DNA of 64,000 nucleotides from Sphagnum magellanicum (Eukaryota > Streptophyta > Sphagnopsida > Sphagnales > Sphagnaceae), in contig CM038917.1 of NCBI GenBank assembly GCA_021904315.1, forward strand, positions 8,540,041 through 8,604,040. The letters run 5' to 3'. Numbering within the stretch: the stretch's first letter is position 1; every line of letters starts with the position of its first letter. Made by a program: the position numbers and the translations under genes. Shown here in pieces: positions 35,197 through 46,999 of this stretch. Under the pieces are notes generated by a model. That model was not told the DNA's origin. It saw nothing but the letters and a program-made list of their open reading frames with translations, and did no database searches.

Positions 35197-35510
35197 TTAT
35201 CTGCCCCAGCTGCTAAAGTATCAAGCAGCACCACAAACCTCTCTGCAGTTTGATCACCTAGCTTGAAATCAAAGCTTGACTTGCGCAGAGGACTAAAGCA
35301 CTGAAATTGCATTCTCACAAATGCAACGACGAACAAACTCATGTTGGTGATCATCACATAGTCTGGACTATTCATTTGCTTTCAAACAAAAATTGCAATA
35401 ACTTTGACGAGAACAAACACGGGAGCCTCCTCCTCCTTCTTGTGTTGGGAAGTCCCAAATTTCCAACCACGCTTCTTTTGTCCACAACCATCACCAAACA
35501 AACAGCACAA
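35197..35510 (-). other. Probable 5'-UTR exon of the glycosyltransferase gene
   Basis: On the minus strand this segment ends in a consensus donor (AGATAA|GTAAGT at 35197/35196). A suitable acceptor (TTATCAAG) lies at 34042, ten bases before the glycosyltransferase ATG, giving an intron of about 1.15 kb. The segment contains a 60-codon upstream frame starting at 35375 (MNSPDYVM...), which would run out of frame with the main protein. That makes it leader rather than coding sequence, unless it is an unrelated small gene. It is inferred from splice signals only. Confidence 0.4.
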
Positions 35511-35534
35511 GAAATGTGCCATACCCCCCTGTGT

Positions 35535-35541
35535 GTTATAA
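35535..35541 (-). promoter_or_regulatory. TATA-like box of the glycosyltransferase promoter
   Basis: Minus-strand TTATAAC (in CCTCTTATAACAC) lies about 30 bp upstream of the proposed leader exon and about 110 bp from the end of a LINE fragment. Position fits; unproven. Confidence 0.35.
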
Positions 35542-35649
35542 GAGGAGTAAAATCTCAAAGTAAATTCAAAGAATAATGTGTAAAAACTCCAAATTCTTGT
35601 TAAAAGCCCCTTGTAATTTTCATATCTCTTGCATGCAACATGTAAGTGC

Positions 35650-37070
35650 TAGTAAATAAATAAATAAATGAATGAAAAACTCCCGGCAAGGGAACGAGAG
35701 AAGAAAAAATAAAGGACCCTAAGTCCAAACCAAAGACCACACCCGGAAGTGCATAACGCACAATGGGGAGCACTAAGAGGAGAAAACACGAAACATAGGA
35801 CCTAAACCCATCACGAGTAGCACGAAGCAAGTCGTGCAAGGAGATGGCCGAAAAACTTGGAAGGACACCAAGCCTAAAAGAGGTTTCTCCCGCTGCCACA
35901 ACTGCCCGACACAAGATAATGGAGGCTTGAACTCTTTGAAGAGCCACAAACACTCTATTTATGAACATTTCGCTAACCATGCCATGTTGGCATATTGATG
36001 AAAAAAACTCATACACCAATTGGTGTAAACATCCAAATATGTTTATTGTTAGAAGGATGAAATCATCATCAGGGTGTCGGTAGTAATATGACATAATCTT
36101 CACCTGAGCTATAATCATCATCATCATTCTTTGAAAAAAGATGGCTTGCGAAACAAGATTCGCAATATTGGGCTAGCAATGATTACATCCACCAAAGTGT
36201 GAGTACCATTTGTTGTAAACACAATATTCACTTGTCACTATGATGATTGGAGAAATGGTATTAGGAGAAATTGTGTTTGCTTACACAAAACATGAGACCT
36301 AACATCCTTAGCAATGGAAATGAAAGAATCTCAAACTGCATCATGTGTGACCGTGCACTCTCTCCATGAGCACAACGAAATAGGTGTATCTTTATTGGAT
36401 CTATGGCCTGGCCACATATGCATCGAGAAAAATCATGAACCATGGGATGGTGAACGTCCAATCTAGTGCATAAAGTTGAGGAAAAAATGTTTAAAGCCAT
36501 CTTAAAAAATGGGCTGAGTAGGCGGGCACAAAGCCAAGCACCTAAACATGGGCATGCACAAGATCTTAGCCAAATGTGATGACAATTTGAAAAAAATGTT
36601 GAAATGATGTTAGAAAATGAATGTTCATGCACACTCTTTAAAATGTTCTTTTGAAAATAATTTATTCCTCTCTATCATAACTATTCAAATGGTGGGATGG
36701 AAGTTTGAATAGTTACAAGTAAGTGTTCACGAGCCCACCTAAGGTGAGCTTGAAATGGAAGTGGACCTAAACTACTAACCTTTATAGCCCCCAATAAAAA
36801 TGGGTTGCAAAAATCTAGATGCAATGATTAAAGCAACAAGCACCCAAACTCCCCAAGTATAATGTCGAGGCAATAACCTTCATAGAAACAAGACCTATCC
36901 CATTTCTGAAAATGGGTAAAAAGGATTGTCAAAAAACTAGAAAAGCCTCCGGACACTCCAAAAAACTTAGCTTTACAACATGCAACTAGTTTGTTAAGGC
37001 AACTCTTAAAAACAATTTAAAACATAGATTTGAAAAAATTTATTGGTCACAATCTTTTCTTTGCACCTAG
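35650..37070 (-). mobile_element. LINE retrotransposon 3' fragment (ORF2 end)
   Basis: Minus-strand frames match the end of plant LINE ORF2. Near 36850 is the post-RT block LGLVSMKVIASTLYLGS. At 36360-36440 is the Cys/His motif CICGQAIDPIKIHLFRCAHG, typical of LINE C-terminal regions. Near 35940 is FVALQRVQASIILCRA, close to the ORF2 end. Several frame changes and stops interrupt it, and no endonuclease or catalytic RT core is seen, so the copy is 5'-truncated and dead. A TTTA repeat (35654-35670, read on the minus strand) may be the tail. It inserted directly upstream of the glycosyltransferase promoter. Confidence 0.8.
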
Positions 37071-38759
37071 GGCTAACCCTATGATGTTATTACAACATTT
37101 AAGTGTTAGTTAACTGAAATTAATTCATCTAAACAATTCAAAGCCTTCATTATAACAATTTGACTTTTGAATTTTCTACTCAAATTTTCACCATTTTGTG
37201 AAAAAAATTTTGTCACATATGTTTTTGCTGCCAAAAACATAATTTTTAAAATAAAAAATTACCACATTTTTTTTTTTGACAAACACAAAATCTAGTTAAT
37301 GATATAGATTTTTTTCATCCCTAGGCACAAGCCTATTCCATCAACCTTGTGTATTTGTGTATATTTTTTATACTAATCTTGTAGCCTTTATTTGTATACA
37401 AACATGGTCGAAAACCAACCTTATTACACACAAAAGAATGAGCACAATTTCCATGCTACCACTACCATGAAAACAAAAATAAAAAATGAAGAATTGTTTT
37501 TGCTTTATGTAAAAGAACGAATGTTGATACAAGGGAAGAGTTGCCAACCTTAAATATTCAATTATTATTGTTAAATTGAAATTTTTGGCAAAGGTTTAAC
37601 TTGGCAAAAGGCCCATGACAATAAAATGTATGAAATAATTTAACAAGATATATGTTAAAGGGGGTAAGCTGAGTATGTGATTTGAGATGAACAAGGTAGT
37701 TAGGATGAGGACTAATTAGGGAACTTTGTTAGTTTGAATTTTGAATTCTTGTTGCTTTGAATCATTATGATGTGATTTGGGATGGTTCTAAAAAAAGGAA
37801 AAGAAGATGAGACAAAGAGTTAGTTTTGAAAGTAAAATAGGAAGAGCTAGAGGTACTTGTAATAAAAAACCATAGATTATGTTTTGATATATCATAGATT
37901 TTAAATGTTGTTTTGGGATTTTCTTTAACAAAACATGGGATTACATTGTAATTTGGATTCATGTTTTAAGTAACACAGAAAAGCATAAACTTCTACATTC
38001 AATTTTATGTTCATCTTTCATGTGGATTTCTTGTATTGTTAAATTATGATGAAATGAATTGTAATCTTGTTCTTGGAATTTTTTATAATGTATTCTAAAG
38101 TGCAAATTTTTGGTTATATGCAATAACCATGAATTTAATGTTGGAATGAATGGTAGTGTTAAGTTTGTTGAGAATGAAAACATAAATAGTGAATATAAAC
38201 ATGTGAAATGCAAATATGTTGTTATAGTAGTGTGAAATATTCTACAAGAATTCAAATTTCATTTCTACCAGTATATTAAGATTTAATAGCTTAGGATTGT
38301 AGCCTTGCAAGCTTCTTCACCTACTACACAATTGGAATGAGCTTAACAATAAATTAAAAATTATTTGTTATTTGCAAATGCCCATCAATGTTTGGTTTTG
38401 GGTTTATATTATTATGATATCCCATAAATAAAACACTTTTAGAAATGTTTCCACAATTAGATATAATGAAATTTTAACATTTATAACTTTATATTGAGTT
38501 TCCTAATGAATATTATGTGGTAGATTCATTTACCAATAAGGTTAAAGAACTAATTGAACTTAAAACATCCTTTGTTTTGCACATGATAAGCAAGATATGT
38601 AAATAGGTACCCCTACCTTGTGTCAGTTTTGTTGTTGCAACCTAGGTAACTAAAAATAATACCACCAAGTGGACTCCGAATTGAATTTTTTGAGGCAAAT
38701 TTTCTCCATTTTGGGAAAAGAATATTTTGTCACAAATTCCCCTTTTATTGACTTTTCAA
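37071..38759. other. AT-rich interval, no gene seen
   Basis: Only short frames of low complexity. No domain, RNA gene or repeat structure could be supported. Confidence 0.55.
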
Positions 38760-39600
38760 ATTTTGTCATGTCCACCTTGCCAACTTGGACCATTCAAAGT
38801 AGGCACAATGGTGGTAGAATGATGGCACCCAAATGACCATTCGTCCTTGTGCTTGGCTCAAGTTTTCCTTTTGCCTCTTCTCCGCCCACAAAAGCAATCT
38901 TGTTTTACTTTTGGCAAAAATTTTGGACCAACCCATCCACCATTTCACCTTTTCATGCAACAAACAAATTTCAACAAGGGGGATCCTCCTTCAATGGGTA
39001 AATTATTGATACCCATTGGACCAAGTTGAAAGTAGCATCCCTTAGCTTCAAATCCTCCTATTTTGCGTAATCCTTGTAATTACGATCCTCTTCAAACATG
39101 GGGGCTTCCAAAGTTTCCTTTTTTTTTTTTTTTTTTTGCATGGTCGTTTTGTATTGATCAATCCTTTCTAATTGAAGATTAGCATATAACACCGTCAAGG
39201 TAGCTATATCCTTCTCCAAAAATAAGTCCATCACAACTTTCTACATTGCCATAATGGCCTTTGGAATGGGCCAGTTTTCCCTTGTGACCTTTTGCTTCTT
39301 ATGAAAAGACCCTTTAGAAGTTGACCCAGTTCTAGATTTTTTCTCCTTTGAAGATTCTTTTTGAAGGCACTTAGATGTATGGTCTTGAAAAAAATCTTGG
39401 GTAGGACGCTTAGACATTGAATTAGACATGTTGCCCACACACCTAAACTCCTTTCACCCACAACCCCTGCCTCCCAAGCAGGAATTGCTAGTTTCAATTG
39501 TAGTCTTGCAAGGTTGAGGTAATCAGGCAAAGGAACCCCGTAGTACATAGTGTCCTCACCTTTTTTTCCCACTTCCCATGTTGCATTGAAGTTTTTCACA
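38760..39600 (-). pseudogene. Decayed coding-like region, unknown family
   Basis: The minus strand carries protein-like runs: 39231-39599 gives 122 residues rich in K and L, and a neighbouring frame at 39241-39438 is Lys/Ser-rich (KESSKEKKSRTGSTSKG). A T19 run (39119-39137) interrupts the next stretch. I recognise no domain. A tandem repeat follows at 39790, so this may be part of a transposon. Confidence 0.3.
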
Positions 39601-39789
39601 TTGATTGGAAGGAAAAGATCAAGAACCCATTATGGCAAATGAAGAGAGGTGGAAGAGATGATACAATAGGATGGTAATGGCCAATTTATACTTAAGTTTG
39701 AATTTGTTGAAGAACTGGAGTTTAAGTTGATTGCGAATGCACTTTCCCATCATTTTAATGCAATTGAATTTCAATCACAACCTGTCCAT

Positions 39790-40235
39790 AGAACGACCAA
39801 AATTCAACCAACACCTTTTGGACAAGGGCAATTGTTCATTGGGACAACTAAAATTTGGTCACATTTTTTAGACAAGGCCGATTGTTACTTAGATAAAGGT
39901 GGAAAATTTTAATCACATTCTAAAACAGGGATGATCGTTCGCCAGGTTGGCCAAAATTTGGTTGCATTCCTTGGATAGGGCCAATCGCTACTTGGACAGG
40001 GGTGGAAAATTTTGGCGCATTCTTGGATAGGGGGGATCACTCGTCGAGCCGACTAAAATTTGATCGCACTTTTTAAATAAGGCTGAATGTTACTTAAATA
40101 GAAGTGGAGAATTTCAATTGCACTTTTGGATAGGTGATTGGCTTTTGGATAGGGGTGGACAAATTCAGTTGCATTCCTGGACAAGGGCAATCACTACTTG
40201 GATAAAGGTGGACAAATTCGATCCATCCATGTCAT
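39790..40235. repeat. Minisatellite of about 51-bp half-units, 102-bp units
   Basis: The word CTAAAATTTGGTCACATT and variants recur near 39850, 39953 and 40055 (spacing 103 and 102 bp). A related half-unit (GGTGGAAAATTTTAATCACA type) lies midway. Every half-unit carries a GGACAAGG or GGATAGGG word. The words resemble the GTGACC and CCAAAATTT subterminal motifs near 6.6-6.9 kb. Confidence 0.75.
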
Positions 40236-40311
40236 GATTTGGACGATTGAAATTAGTTACATGATGTAACAAAATATTGAGATCAATGTAATTAATTAAA
40301 TGGACAGCTAA

Positions 40312-41114
40312 TGTCACAACCCTACTTTGAAAGAATGTGAGGATGAAACTCACATTCCCAAAATTAGGACTCCAAAACTTCAAAGTTCGATTTCAGGGGT
40401 CAAAACACTTTGCATTGGAGCATTCTTTAAATCATTAGAAAGCTATCAAAGTGTAGATGTCGAAAATGGGCTCGCATGGGCCATTTGGACATCTGTAGCA
40501 TACGTTATGGCAAAAAGAAGGGCCTGGAGTCAAATTGGCAGTTTGACTCCCGACCACTAAAAGTCGGGAATCGACCCGACCCTGGTGTGTGTAGGTGGAG
40601 TGCAATACACCGTTAGAAAGCTCTCAAGGAGAGCTACAAATTTGCTTTAAACCTCATCCCAATCAGAGGTCTGGATAAAGAGTTATGACCTTGTAGAGTC
40701 CCGGGAGTCCAAACCGGGATAATTTTGGGACTCCTCCTTTGAAGTCCTAGGATAAAAAGCCATTCGGATGTAGGTGCCGCAGAGAGACGCAGAAAATACT
40801 ATGTGGGGGAAGGTGGTGGCTTCCCTCGAGTCCGGGCAGTGGTGAGTATTGTGAGTCCAGGGTTGCCCGTGGCTTATCCTAGCACTAAAGGTGCTCCAGA
40901 AAGTTGAACTAACCAACTTGTTGGTTGAGTTGATGTAGGTTCAAGTAAGCAACTAAAGCTTGTCACTCTTCCTAGTCCCATCCTGGAGCTTTAGCACACC
41001 CCTCTACCCCTTCTAATGCTAAGAGCTGAGAGCGTGCCCCAAGTTCATCATAATTCCGCTGTTTGAGTAACTTAGACCCATCTTGGTTCTAACTAGGAGC
41101 TTGGGAGTGCGTCA
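40312..41114 (-). repeat. Family S solo LTR 4 (803 bp)
   Basis: In plus orientation it runs from TGTCACAACCC to GTGCGTCA, the inverse of TGACGC...GCGACA. The flanking 5-mers GCTAA and GTTAA match at four of five positions. It carries the same internal words as the other copies, including GACTCCCGACCACTAAAAGTC. Confidence 0.85.
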
Positions 41115-42639
41115 GTTAAAATTTCTTTATTTATAAAAAAATCCAACATAATTTTCTTGTTGGGACATTTTATGGTTTCATCATTTAATTCTCTTTTAAT
41201 TCTTCAACCAAGAGTGCATGTGTTAGCTCAACATGGTAATTTTTTTACATAATCCACATGTGTTATGTTCGCAAGGGTAATTATTTTACCCCTTATATAA
41301 TAATTATTGTATTTAGTCTAATTTAACCCTAGGTTGACCTAAACCAATGTGACATATGGTTGCATTGTTGTTTAAATAGATGTGACTAACACGATGTGAC
41401 AAGGCTGACATTGATAACCCTATCTTTTGTTTTTTTACTGTCCCATAATTGTCCTGACGCAATTATCATCCTATAATAGTTATTATTTTAGAACAGCTAC
41501 CATCCTGCAATAATTACTATCCTACACATATTATCATTTATAAACTTGAATGAAGATTCATAGTTGCCTGGAGACCTATGGTTTCTGCTTACCATCTATA
41601 ACATTTACATACTAATATATATATTGTTATTTATTATCTATAGCCCCTTTACAAACCTTTTAGTTGTGATGCTTACCATTTGCAACAACATTACTTTCCC
41701 TGCAAACCTCAAATCTCAAGTCTACCTCCTTATTGCTACCTTCTAATGGTAGCTACCATCTTGTGGTAGAGTGTATTTTTTACTCTAGAAACAACCACAA
41801 ATAGTAGATAATTTTTTTAATCTTATAAAAAAAACACATAATTAATATATGAATACAACAAAACTCTATATAATCCTAGTATGTATTATCCCTATATTTC
41901 CTTCATATTTTAAATAAAACAAAAAACATCAACAAAGAGCCATGAAAATAGATCAACTATTTTCCATTACAATGATAAAAGTACATTCTACTTCCATACT
42001 CTCTTCCTCTCACTCCAATGTCATATACACACTTCTTCCTTAAGAAAATCCTCTTAGTCACATTAAATTTAGAATTGTGATATTTTGAATACAGAGCAAT
42101 GATTCATAATCCCTTCTTATCCTCTTTTTAATCCCCCTTCTCTTATATCACACAAGGTCCACATGCGTTCCATGAAAATAAGCCTTTTTTATCCTTATTA
42201 TAATCCTTCCACACTTCCCATTAGTTGGTTGGATAACAAATACCAATTCTTATTATTTTTATAAATCCCCATGTGATTAGTGAATTGCCACCAACCATTC
42301 ATCTACCTAATTTTGTTAATTTCATCCTTTAGTAAAGATGATAAGCCACTACCACTAGTAACCTTTTAGTTACTAGGATGCCCATGGCACTAATTAGCTT
42401 AAGAATTTATACCCTTAACAACTCACATATTGGTTAAGTGTCAAAAGGGTATTTCAATACTAAAGTTGTACCATGGTTGTTTTTATATGGGCGTCAATAT
42501 TTTTGCACACTCCTTTAATCCTTCATGGTTGGACAAATTCTTGTCTTTTAACTTGAAATATGCATTTATGTTTAATGAAAGTCCAATTTCTTGGCAAAGC
42601 GAAAAACAATTTATAGTGGCTTGTGAGCCATATTGATGT
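41115..42639. other. AT-rich interval, no gene seen
   Basis: Contains short degenerate repeats of TACCATC and ATAATTA words (41470-41760) and no coding sequence I can support. Confidence 0.55.
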
Positions 42640-43203
42640 AACCATGTGCGATAGACTTAATTTTTAAAAGTTGCATCAAGGATATTCAAATTTGGTAAGG
42701 TTATTAGGGGGTTTCAGTAGCTTCATGTTAGAATAAGAAATGATAAGTGCACATGGTTGCTAGGGGGGTTGTTTTCTTTTTTGAAATATGATATTGGATG
42801 AATAAGGTGTTTGGTTAGTTCTTTTTTTTCAACAAAAGGCTAGTAATCATAGTTTTAGAACATTAATTGTGTAATTAGGGGTGAGAAATCTTTAGAGGGT
42901 TAGGGTTAAAAGTAGACACCAAAATTCGTAATGTTCAACAAAACATTGGTCTTGTTCTAATATTTAATGGGTAACAAGGATGTTTGAGATTCATAAACAG
43001 TTGAAATGGTGTCAATGAAAGGTCCAATGCCTATAAGCCTTATAAGCATAAGACTAATTCGAAACAACTTAACAATTAAATAAATAATGTGATAGGGTGG
43101 CAATGGCAACATGAATTTCATAATGAATGAAACATTTATTCAAATTATGGATAAGTTCAACGAAGAGCTGCAATTACATGTTGAGTTTTGGATTATGCCA
43201 TAG
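42640..43203 (-). repeat. Family D repeat, copy 2, left part
   Basis: Matches 3580-4150 of copy 1 (for example AAGGTTATTAGGGGGTTT, GGTGAGAAATCT and ACAAAACATTGGTCTTG). Interrupted at 43204 by a Gypsy element; resumes at 53536. Confidence 0.85.
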
Positions 43204-43852
43204 TGATAGTGTCGTGACACGTAGTGTCGTGACGTACGATGTTATAAGGGTGTAAATCCATAGAAAACTTTACTAAACAAAAATATTAAAACCAATCAAA
43301 GATAAAAATTAATCAACCAAAAAAATATGCACACACACATATATCCAATGCACAAAAAGAGGCTAAGATGAAATTCTCATGTATTGAATTGCAAAGAAGG
43401 AAAGAACATGTAATGTATGTAGACGGTGGTTGTGCAATAGTCGTCGTGAGCATTTAGAAATCCAATCTAACTATGGAGGAAACTTTCTTGACAAAGGAAT
43501 TCGAGAAAAAACAAAAAAACAAGGGAAGGGCTTGACCTTTTATACAACCGCCAACAAACTGAAACCTTAAGCACCTAATAGCATATAGTCACCTAAGAAC
43601 GTACATTAATTTTAAAAGGCATGATGGACATGCCCGTAACTGGCCATCATGTATGAGGCCATGTATATGCATGAAAGCTGTCATGACGTGTAGTGTTGTG
43701 ATGTACGGTGTCATAAAGGTGTAAATCCATAGTAAACTCTACTAAACAAAAAAACCAAAACCAATCAAAGGTAAAAACTAATTAACCGAAAAGAGATGCA
43801 TGCACACATACATACAATGCACAAAAAGAAGTTGAGATGAAATCCTCATGTA
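43204..43852 (-). repeat. 3' LTR region of element B with flanking 174-bp direct repeats
   Basis: A core of about 295 bp (43384-43678) is homologous to the 5' LTR. It is flanked by two 174-bp direct copies of another sequence (43210-43383 and 43679-43852, each starting TGTCRTGAC and ending CATGTA in plus orientation). The polypurine tract (read in plus as TCCCCCCCTAGACTTG) follows at 43853. The 174-bp unit is absent from the 5' LTR. Confidence 0.8.
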
Positions 43853-44199
43853 TCCCCCCCTAGACTTGAATCGAGAAAAACGTGGCATGGTCTAAGTAGA
43901 AATCAAGGTGCTATAGGAGAACATGATGAACAACACCAAATGCCGGTAGGAACTTGAGTGAGCTTCAACTTGAAGCAGAATAGATGATATCCACCATTAT
44001 AGTTATCGCAAAACAACATTTGATCAACATCGTCTATCTTTTAACATACTTGACATGGACAGTCAAGTGGAGGAATCCAAATTGACGTGATGATGGTAGG
44101 ATCTCAATTCGGCAAGTGGTAGGGTGCACAATTTTTGGAATGATCTCGAATTATGTGTCTGTCCGCTCCTTGAAACTCTAACATACCTGAAGGCTTGAT

Positions 44200-45560
44200 C
44201 ACCTTAATCCTCAAGATAGTGCGATCGGAAGAAGTGTCTAGAATATCATTAAGTCATTGCTTGAGATACACAAAATCACCAATATCAAATCATTTCACCT
44301 TAGGTTTGTAACTACCACCTTGTGTGTGTGCATACCGTAAGGTGTCTCGATGTTGTGTAATGGACAAGTTCTCCATGGCCATGGGCATAACCCTCCTGAA
44401 TAGAGTAACCTTCTCTGCAATGACCCTAGCCCAAGTGGTTGGGGAGTTTAAGTCCACAACTTGGTCCATTTGAGCAACAATGGAAGAAGGTGGAATGGGA
44501 TGTCTCCCAAAAAGCAGAAAGTAGGGAGAGAAATGAGACAAAGAGGCGTGTTTGGACATCCTGTAACCCATGGCAATGTAAGGTAGGGCCAGGTCTCAAT
44601 TTTCTTTGTTCTTAATGAAGCAAATCTTTCGCAGTCCTTTCTTGCATGTTTGAACCATCCTTTTTACAAGGCCATCATTAGCTTGGGGATGATCCCTTGA
44701 AGTTCGACAATGGTCAATGAGAGCATGATCAAATAGGTCTTGGAATTCCTCCTCTAAATTCTGATCCTTGATTAGTGAGGCACTTAACACAAGCCCCAAA
44801 CCTACTTAGAACTTGTTGTAAGAAAACCTGGCTGGTGCTATGTGATGATTTGTCCAATAGCGCAATAAGTTCGACCCACTTTGAAAAATGCTAAAAAATA
44901 ATCATGATGTAGACATTACCCCTAGAGGTTTGTGGTAATTTTCCAGCTAAATCACATGACCAGTGATAAAACATGCCCTAAATAGGGAGTGGAGAAAGCA
45001 TGAGCTGTTGAGAGGAGAAGGAAGTTCTCACTCTATCACATTGTTCACACCTAGCAATGACATCTCGGACTTGAACATACATACCTCTCCAATGGTAATG
45101 AGGAGTGAGAAGGCTATAAGTACGCTTAATTCCAAAGTGTCAAAGCTTTAAGTGTACCTTCGGAATAAAAGCAAGCCATTCATGTGGTGGAGGAACCACT
45201 TTGTCACCTTGTGGTAAGCATTGGACAAAATGATTGTCCTTCCATGAGTAATGTTTGAACCATTATTGTGTACGATCCCACTGCTTTGATGTAAGTTGGG
45301 AAAGGTATTCCCCATGCTAAAGAAACCTCAAAGTGTCATAGTCTTCACATGTATCCACAATGGGATGCTCAACCAGGTTATATTACAGTAGTGCAAAATA
45401 ACTAGATGCATAAGATATATGTATTGTTGAAATCTAGTCGAAGTTTTACCTGGCTTTTGAAAAATCTTCAAAGGTAGTGAGGGGTCTCCGCAACATGGTA
45501 TCCACATTCTGATGTGTAATATTAGGTTGGTGAATAACTTTGAATTCATCTTCCTGAAGT
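44200..45560 (-). pseudogene. Integrase region of Gypsy element B
   Basis: Recognisable blocks are RTSRDHPQANDGLVKRMVQT (near 44650-44700) and LSHFSPYFLLFGRHPIPPSS (near 44500), typical of the integrase core and C-terminal side of plant Gypsy elements. Fossil. Confidence 0.85.
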
Positions 45561-45599
45561 ATAAACGCCCAACAAGCTAACTTATCATTAAGCTTATCG

Positions 45600-46700
45600 T
45601 TGGTCATCAACCACTTAATAGGCTAGTGGTTGGTATACAAAGTGAACTTAGTGTCATAAAGATAAGGCTTGAAATGTATGACGGTCCATATAACAGCAAG
45701 ACACTCCCCCTCGTATGAAAAGTAATTGCTCTCAGCCATTTTGTTACTTCAGGATGCATAGGCGATAATATATTCCTTGCCTTCCTCATTAAGTTAGGCA
45801 AGAATAACACTAATACCAAAAGCACTTTAATAAGTGTGTAGAATGAAGACCTTGTTGAAATCAGGTCTTCCCAGAAGGGGAATTTTGAAAGCTTTTCCTT
45901 GAGTGTGTTAAAAGCTTCATGAGCCTTTTCATTCCATGTCCAAGCAACATCATGTTTTACCAATGCATAGAGAGGATGAACAATAATACTAAAGTCTTGG
46001 ACATAAATCTTGTAGTAATTACATATTCCGATGAAGTTCCCCAAAGTGTGAACATTAGTGGGATTGGGCATCTCCAAAATGGCTACTATTTTGGCCCAAT
46101 GAGCCATAATACCATTTGGCAAAATTTTGTGTCTAAGTAAGATTACTAAGGTGATAACAAACTCACATTTTTTAGGATGGATCTTCATATTGACTTTGTG
46201 GAGCCTCTTGGATAACTCCTCAAGATGAGCCAAATGTTGTAGGAGACCCTTGTTATGCATTAGGACGTTAGCTATGTAGCACTTTAAGAAACCTACCCTT
46301 TTGAGAACCTGGTCCATGATTCGTTGAAAGAAGACAGGTGCATTCTTCAATCCAAAAGGCATCACAAGCCATTCCCACAACTTATTACTTCCATGGAATG
46401 TCGTTTTTTTGTGATCCTTCGCAGCGAACACAATTTGGTTGAAGCTTTATTTCAAATCCACAATTGTGAAGATGTTTGAATCTCCAATGCTATTAAACAG
46501 TTCTTTAGGGATGGGCATGGGGTACCTGTCCTAAGGTGTAACTAGGTTCAAAGGCCTATAATCCCCGCACATCCTTTTTTCAGTCCATAATCTAGCTGAA
46601 TTTTTCTTTGTTGGCATTACTGTAGCGGTTGTGAAATTAGAACTTGATGGCTAAATGAGACCAGCTTCATGGAGTTTTTTGCATCTTTCATCTACCAATT
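45600..46700 (-). pseudogene. Reverse transcriptase/RNase H region of Gypsy element B
   Basis: The blocks WEWLVMPFGLKNAPVFFQRIM and HLEELSKRLHKVNMKIHPKKCEF identify a Gypsy RT palm and thumb. Downstream sequence (45600-45800) matches the RNase H start. Fossil. Confidence 0.9.
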
Positions 46701-46999
46701 CCCACTCATGTTTGTTCAACCTATGCCTCCTTCAATAGACGGGTGTCTCATCTATAAGGTCTATAGAGAACTGCATGGTGTTACACCTACCTAAATCTAT
46801 CATTGAGAATGCGAACACATTTTCATACTTAATTAACAAATTTGTGACCTAGAATCTCTCCTTCTTGGTGAGCTGGTTCCCCATAACGAAAGGGTAGTTG
46901 CAAACACATGGAATGGAATTGGAAAGTGTGTTTAAAGAATTTGGTGCATTAGGTTTTCCACTATCCAATTGTGCAAATTCGTAGAAGGTTATAATTGTT

